7,191 bases of DNA from an uncultured Clostridia bacterium (lineage in GTDB: Bacteria > Bacillota > Clostridia > Lachnospirales > Anaerotignaceae): contig CAJUKL010000075.1 of assembly GCA_910587195.1 (NCBI GenBank), forward strand, positions 1 through 7,191, read 5' to 3'. Shown in pieces: positions 6,104 to 7,191 of the stretch. The notes below the pieces were generated by a model that was given only the letters and a program-made list of their open reading frames with translations, did not search any database and had not been told where the DNA came from. Each line of letters begins with the position of its first letter. Positions within the stretch are counted from its first letter, which is position 1. The translations under genes and the position numbers were made by a program.

Positions 6104-7111
6104 ATGAAAAAATCTACAAAAATAGGAATGTCTTTTTTATTTATTTTATTATTTACAAGTATGATTTCTACTACTGTTTATTTATATTACATGGGCGATA
6201 AAGAAGTAACAAAAGCAGAAAAAACAGAAAAAGCAGAAGAAACACAAGAAACGGAAATATCAGAAGAAACACAAGAAAATACAACAGAAACGCAAGACTG
6301 GAGCCGATTTTTTACCACTGATTTTTATGAAAGTTCCTTCCCTAAAATGGGTGTTTCCGCTGTAACAGCCCCCATTGGAGAAAATATTGTTTCTACTTTT
6401 CGTAGCAATATTCCAGAAGGAGAAAATGTATTATATTACGGCACAACAGAGGACAATATCAGAAAATTGCTTTCCAGAGAATATGATATTATATTCTCTC
6501 CTGCTCTTTCCGACGAATTATTAGAAATACAAAGAGAATATCCTACTGACTTGGATTTTGTTCCTATTTCTAACGAGGCACTTGTTTTTTTAGTCAGCCA
6601 AAAAAATACCATTCAAAACTTATATTTAGAGGATATTCAAAATATTTATTCTGGAAATGCCACAACTTGGGAAAATTTTACAAGAGAAGATGAACAAATT
6701 ATTGCCTATCAAAAACCAGAAGCTTCTTTGATACAATATTTATTTTGTTCTCTTGTTTTACCAAAGGATATGCTTATGATACCACCCCAAGAAATTCGCC
6801 CAAATGCAGAAATGGAATTAGAAAGCGTTATCTCTCATTATGATGGCGGACAATATGCAATTGGATATGATGTCTATTACTATGCAAAAGATATGGTATT
6901 TGATTACAATGTAAAAATGCTTTCCATTGATGGAATTTATCCTACCAAAAAAAATATTGCAAAGGGAATTTATCCAGTTATGACAAATTACTATGCTATT
7001 GTAAGAGAAAACAGTTATGCAGGTTCTCCAGAACGAAAACTAATTGAATATCTTACTTCCCCAACAGGACAAGAACTCATGCAGGAAAGCGGATACATTC
7101 CGCTTGGATAA
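6104..7111 (+). CDS. Membrane-anchored PstS-like solute-binding protein
   Basis: This is a 335-residue protein with a PstS/PBP-like domain. A hydrophobic segment at about 8-30, with no lipobox Cys, anchors it or acts as a signal peptide. Residues 32-65 are a Glu/Thr/Gln/Lys-rich linker. The binding domain follows: NEALVFLVSQ (157-166), IYSGNATTW (181-189), AIGYDVYYYA (252-261), IDGIYPTKKNIAKGIYP (275-291) and GQELMQESGYIPL (322-334) all fit the single-domain PstS-like proteins of Clostridia. The two phosphate-contacting loops do not fit. The N-terminal DGST-type loop reads MGVSAVTAP, and the EGSGSQ-type loop after AYQ reads KPEASLIQ. No pstC, pstA or pstB is nearby. It may therefore bind another ligand or act as a sensor or scaffold. 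It is the second gene of the operon (AAAGGAG, six bases from the ATG). Confidence 0.85.
   Translation: MKKSTKIGMSFLFILLFTSMISTTVYLYYMGDKEVTKAEKTEKAEETQETEISEETQENTTETQDWSRFFTTDFYESSFPKMGVSAVTAPIGENIVSTFRSNIPEGENVLYYGTTEDNIRKLLSREYDIIFSPALSDELLEIQREYPTDLDFVPISNEALVFLVSQKNTIQNLYLEDIQNIYSGNATTWENFTREDEQIIAYQKPEASLIQYLFCSLVLPKDMLMIPPQEIRPNAEMELESVISHYDGGQYAIGYDVYYYAKDMVFDYNVKMLSIDGIYPTKKNIAKGIYPVMTNYYAIVRENSYAGSPERKLIEYLTSPTGQELMQESGYIPLG
6234..6278 (+). repeat. In-frame 18-bp direct repeat in the linker
   Basis: CAGAAGAAACACAAGAAA occurs at 6234-6251 and again, identical, at 6261-6278, offset by 27 bases or nine codons. It encodes the EETQE-containing parts of the acidic linker in the PstS-like protein. 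The repeat keeps frame, so gain or loss of a unit would only change linker length. Confidence 0.8.
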
Positions 7112-7138
7112 AAAAAAGACTCAAGTCATACTTGAGTC
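7110..7138 (-). terminator. Hairpin with a T-run on the minus strand
   Basis: GACTCAAGT (7118-7126) and ACTTGAGTC (7130-7138) form a perfect 9-bp stem with a three-base loop. The eight A's at 7110-7117 make a T-run only for minus-strand transcripts; on the plus strand TCAGTC follows. It therefore looks like the end of a minus-strand gene lying right of the window. Confidence 0.6.
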
Positions 7139-7148
7139 TCAGTCTGTC

Positions 7149-7188
7149 AAAGAACCCACTTTTTACTATTGAAAAGTGGGTTCTTTTT
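7149..7188 (+). terminator. Terminator of the lipoprotein / PstS-like operon
   Basis: AAAGAACCCACTTTT (7149-7163) and AAAAGTGGGTTCTTT (7172-7186) form a perfect 15-bp stem, extendable by one G-U pair. The T-run at 7184-7188 overlaps the end of the stem, as expected for a plus-strand rho-independent terminator 37 bases after the stop codon. Confidence 0.85.
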
Positions 7189-7191
7189 GAC

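Noticed and set aside
6104..7111. First gene of a phosphate ABC transporter (pst) operon
   Set aside because: A terminator follows directly, no permease or ATPase gene is present, and the phosphate-contact loops are altered.

Overview
The window is strongly A+T-rich, with A/T-ending codons, compact genes, AAGGAGG-type ribosome binding sites and many hairpin-plus-T-run terminators. This fits a low-GC Firmicute. A DUF1836 regulator, a clostridial-type cobS-cobC pair and a PstS-like protein of the kind common in anaerobic gut Clostridia point to Clostridia, possibly Lachnospiraceae. The family-level assignment is inference. No tRNA, rRNA, CRISPR array, insertion sequence or phage gene is visible.

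Layout, left to right. (1) 1-430 has no recognisable gene. It holds a 17-bp perfect hairpin at the left edge, a nested inverted-repeat structure at about 120-191, and a promoter for a 43-codon lysine-rich peptide gene (431-562, +) that I do not recognise. (2) On the minus strand, cobS (1314-2039) and cobC (715-1317) overlap by ATGA and end at a terminator at 597-632. They would carry out the last steps of cobalamin (B12) assembly, but this CobS lacks several family acidic residues. (3) A hemolysin III/TrhA (PAQR-family) membrane protein (2156-2818, -) is divergent from a DUF1836 regulator (2993-3565, +). Good promoters for both lie in the shared 174-bp spacer. (4) uppP (3614-4462, -), undecaprenyl-diphosphate phosphatase, converges on the DUF1836 gene through a shared bidirectional terminator. 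(5) uppP is divergent from a two-gene plus-strand operon at the right: a probable lipoprotein with two RsiV/DUF3298-like halves (4642-6087), then a membrane-anchored PstS-like solute-binding protein (6104-7111). The operon ends at two tandem hairpins.

Most of the window is housekeeping: B12 assembly, lipid-carrier recycling and a membrane protein. The less ordinary parts are the right-hand operon of two predicted surface proteins, whose binding-protein fold has lost the usual oxyanion loops and has no ABC transporter genes beside it; the CobS with substituted Asp residues; the unrecognised small peptide gene; and a composite palindrome at the promoter of the surface-protein operon. I did not find a clear new multi-gene system. 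The surface-protein pair is the nearest candidate.
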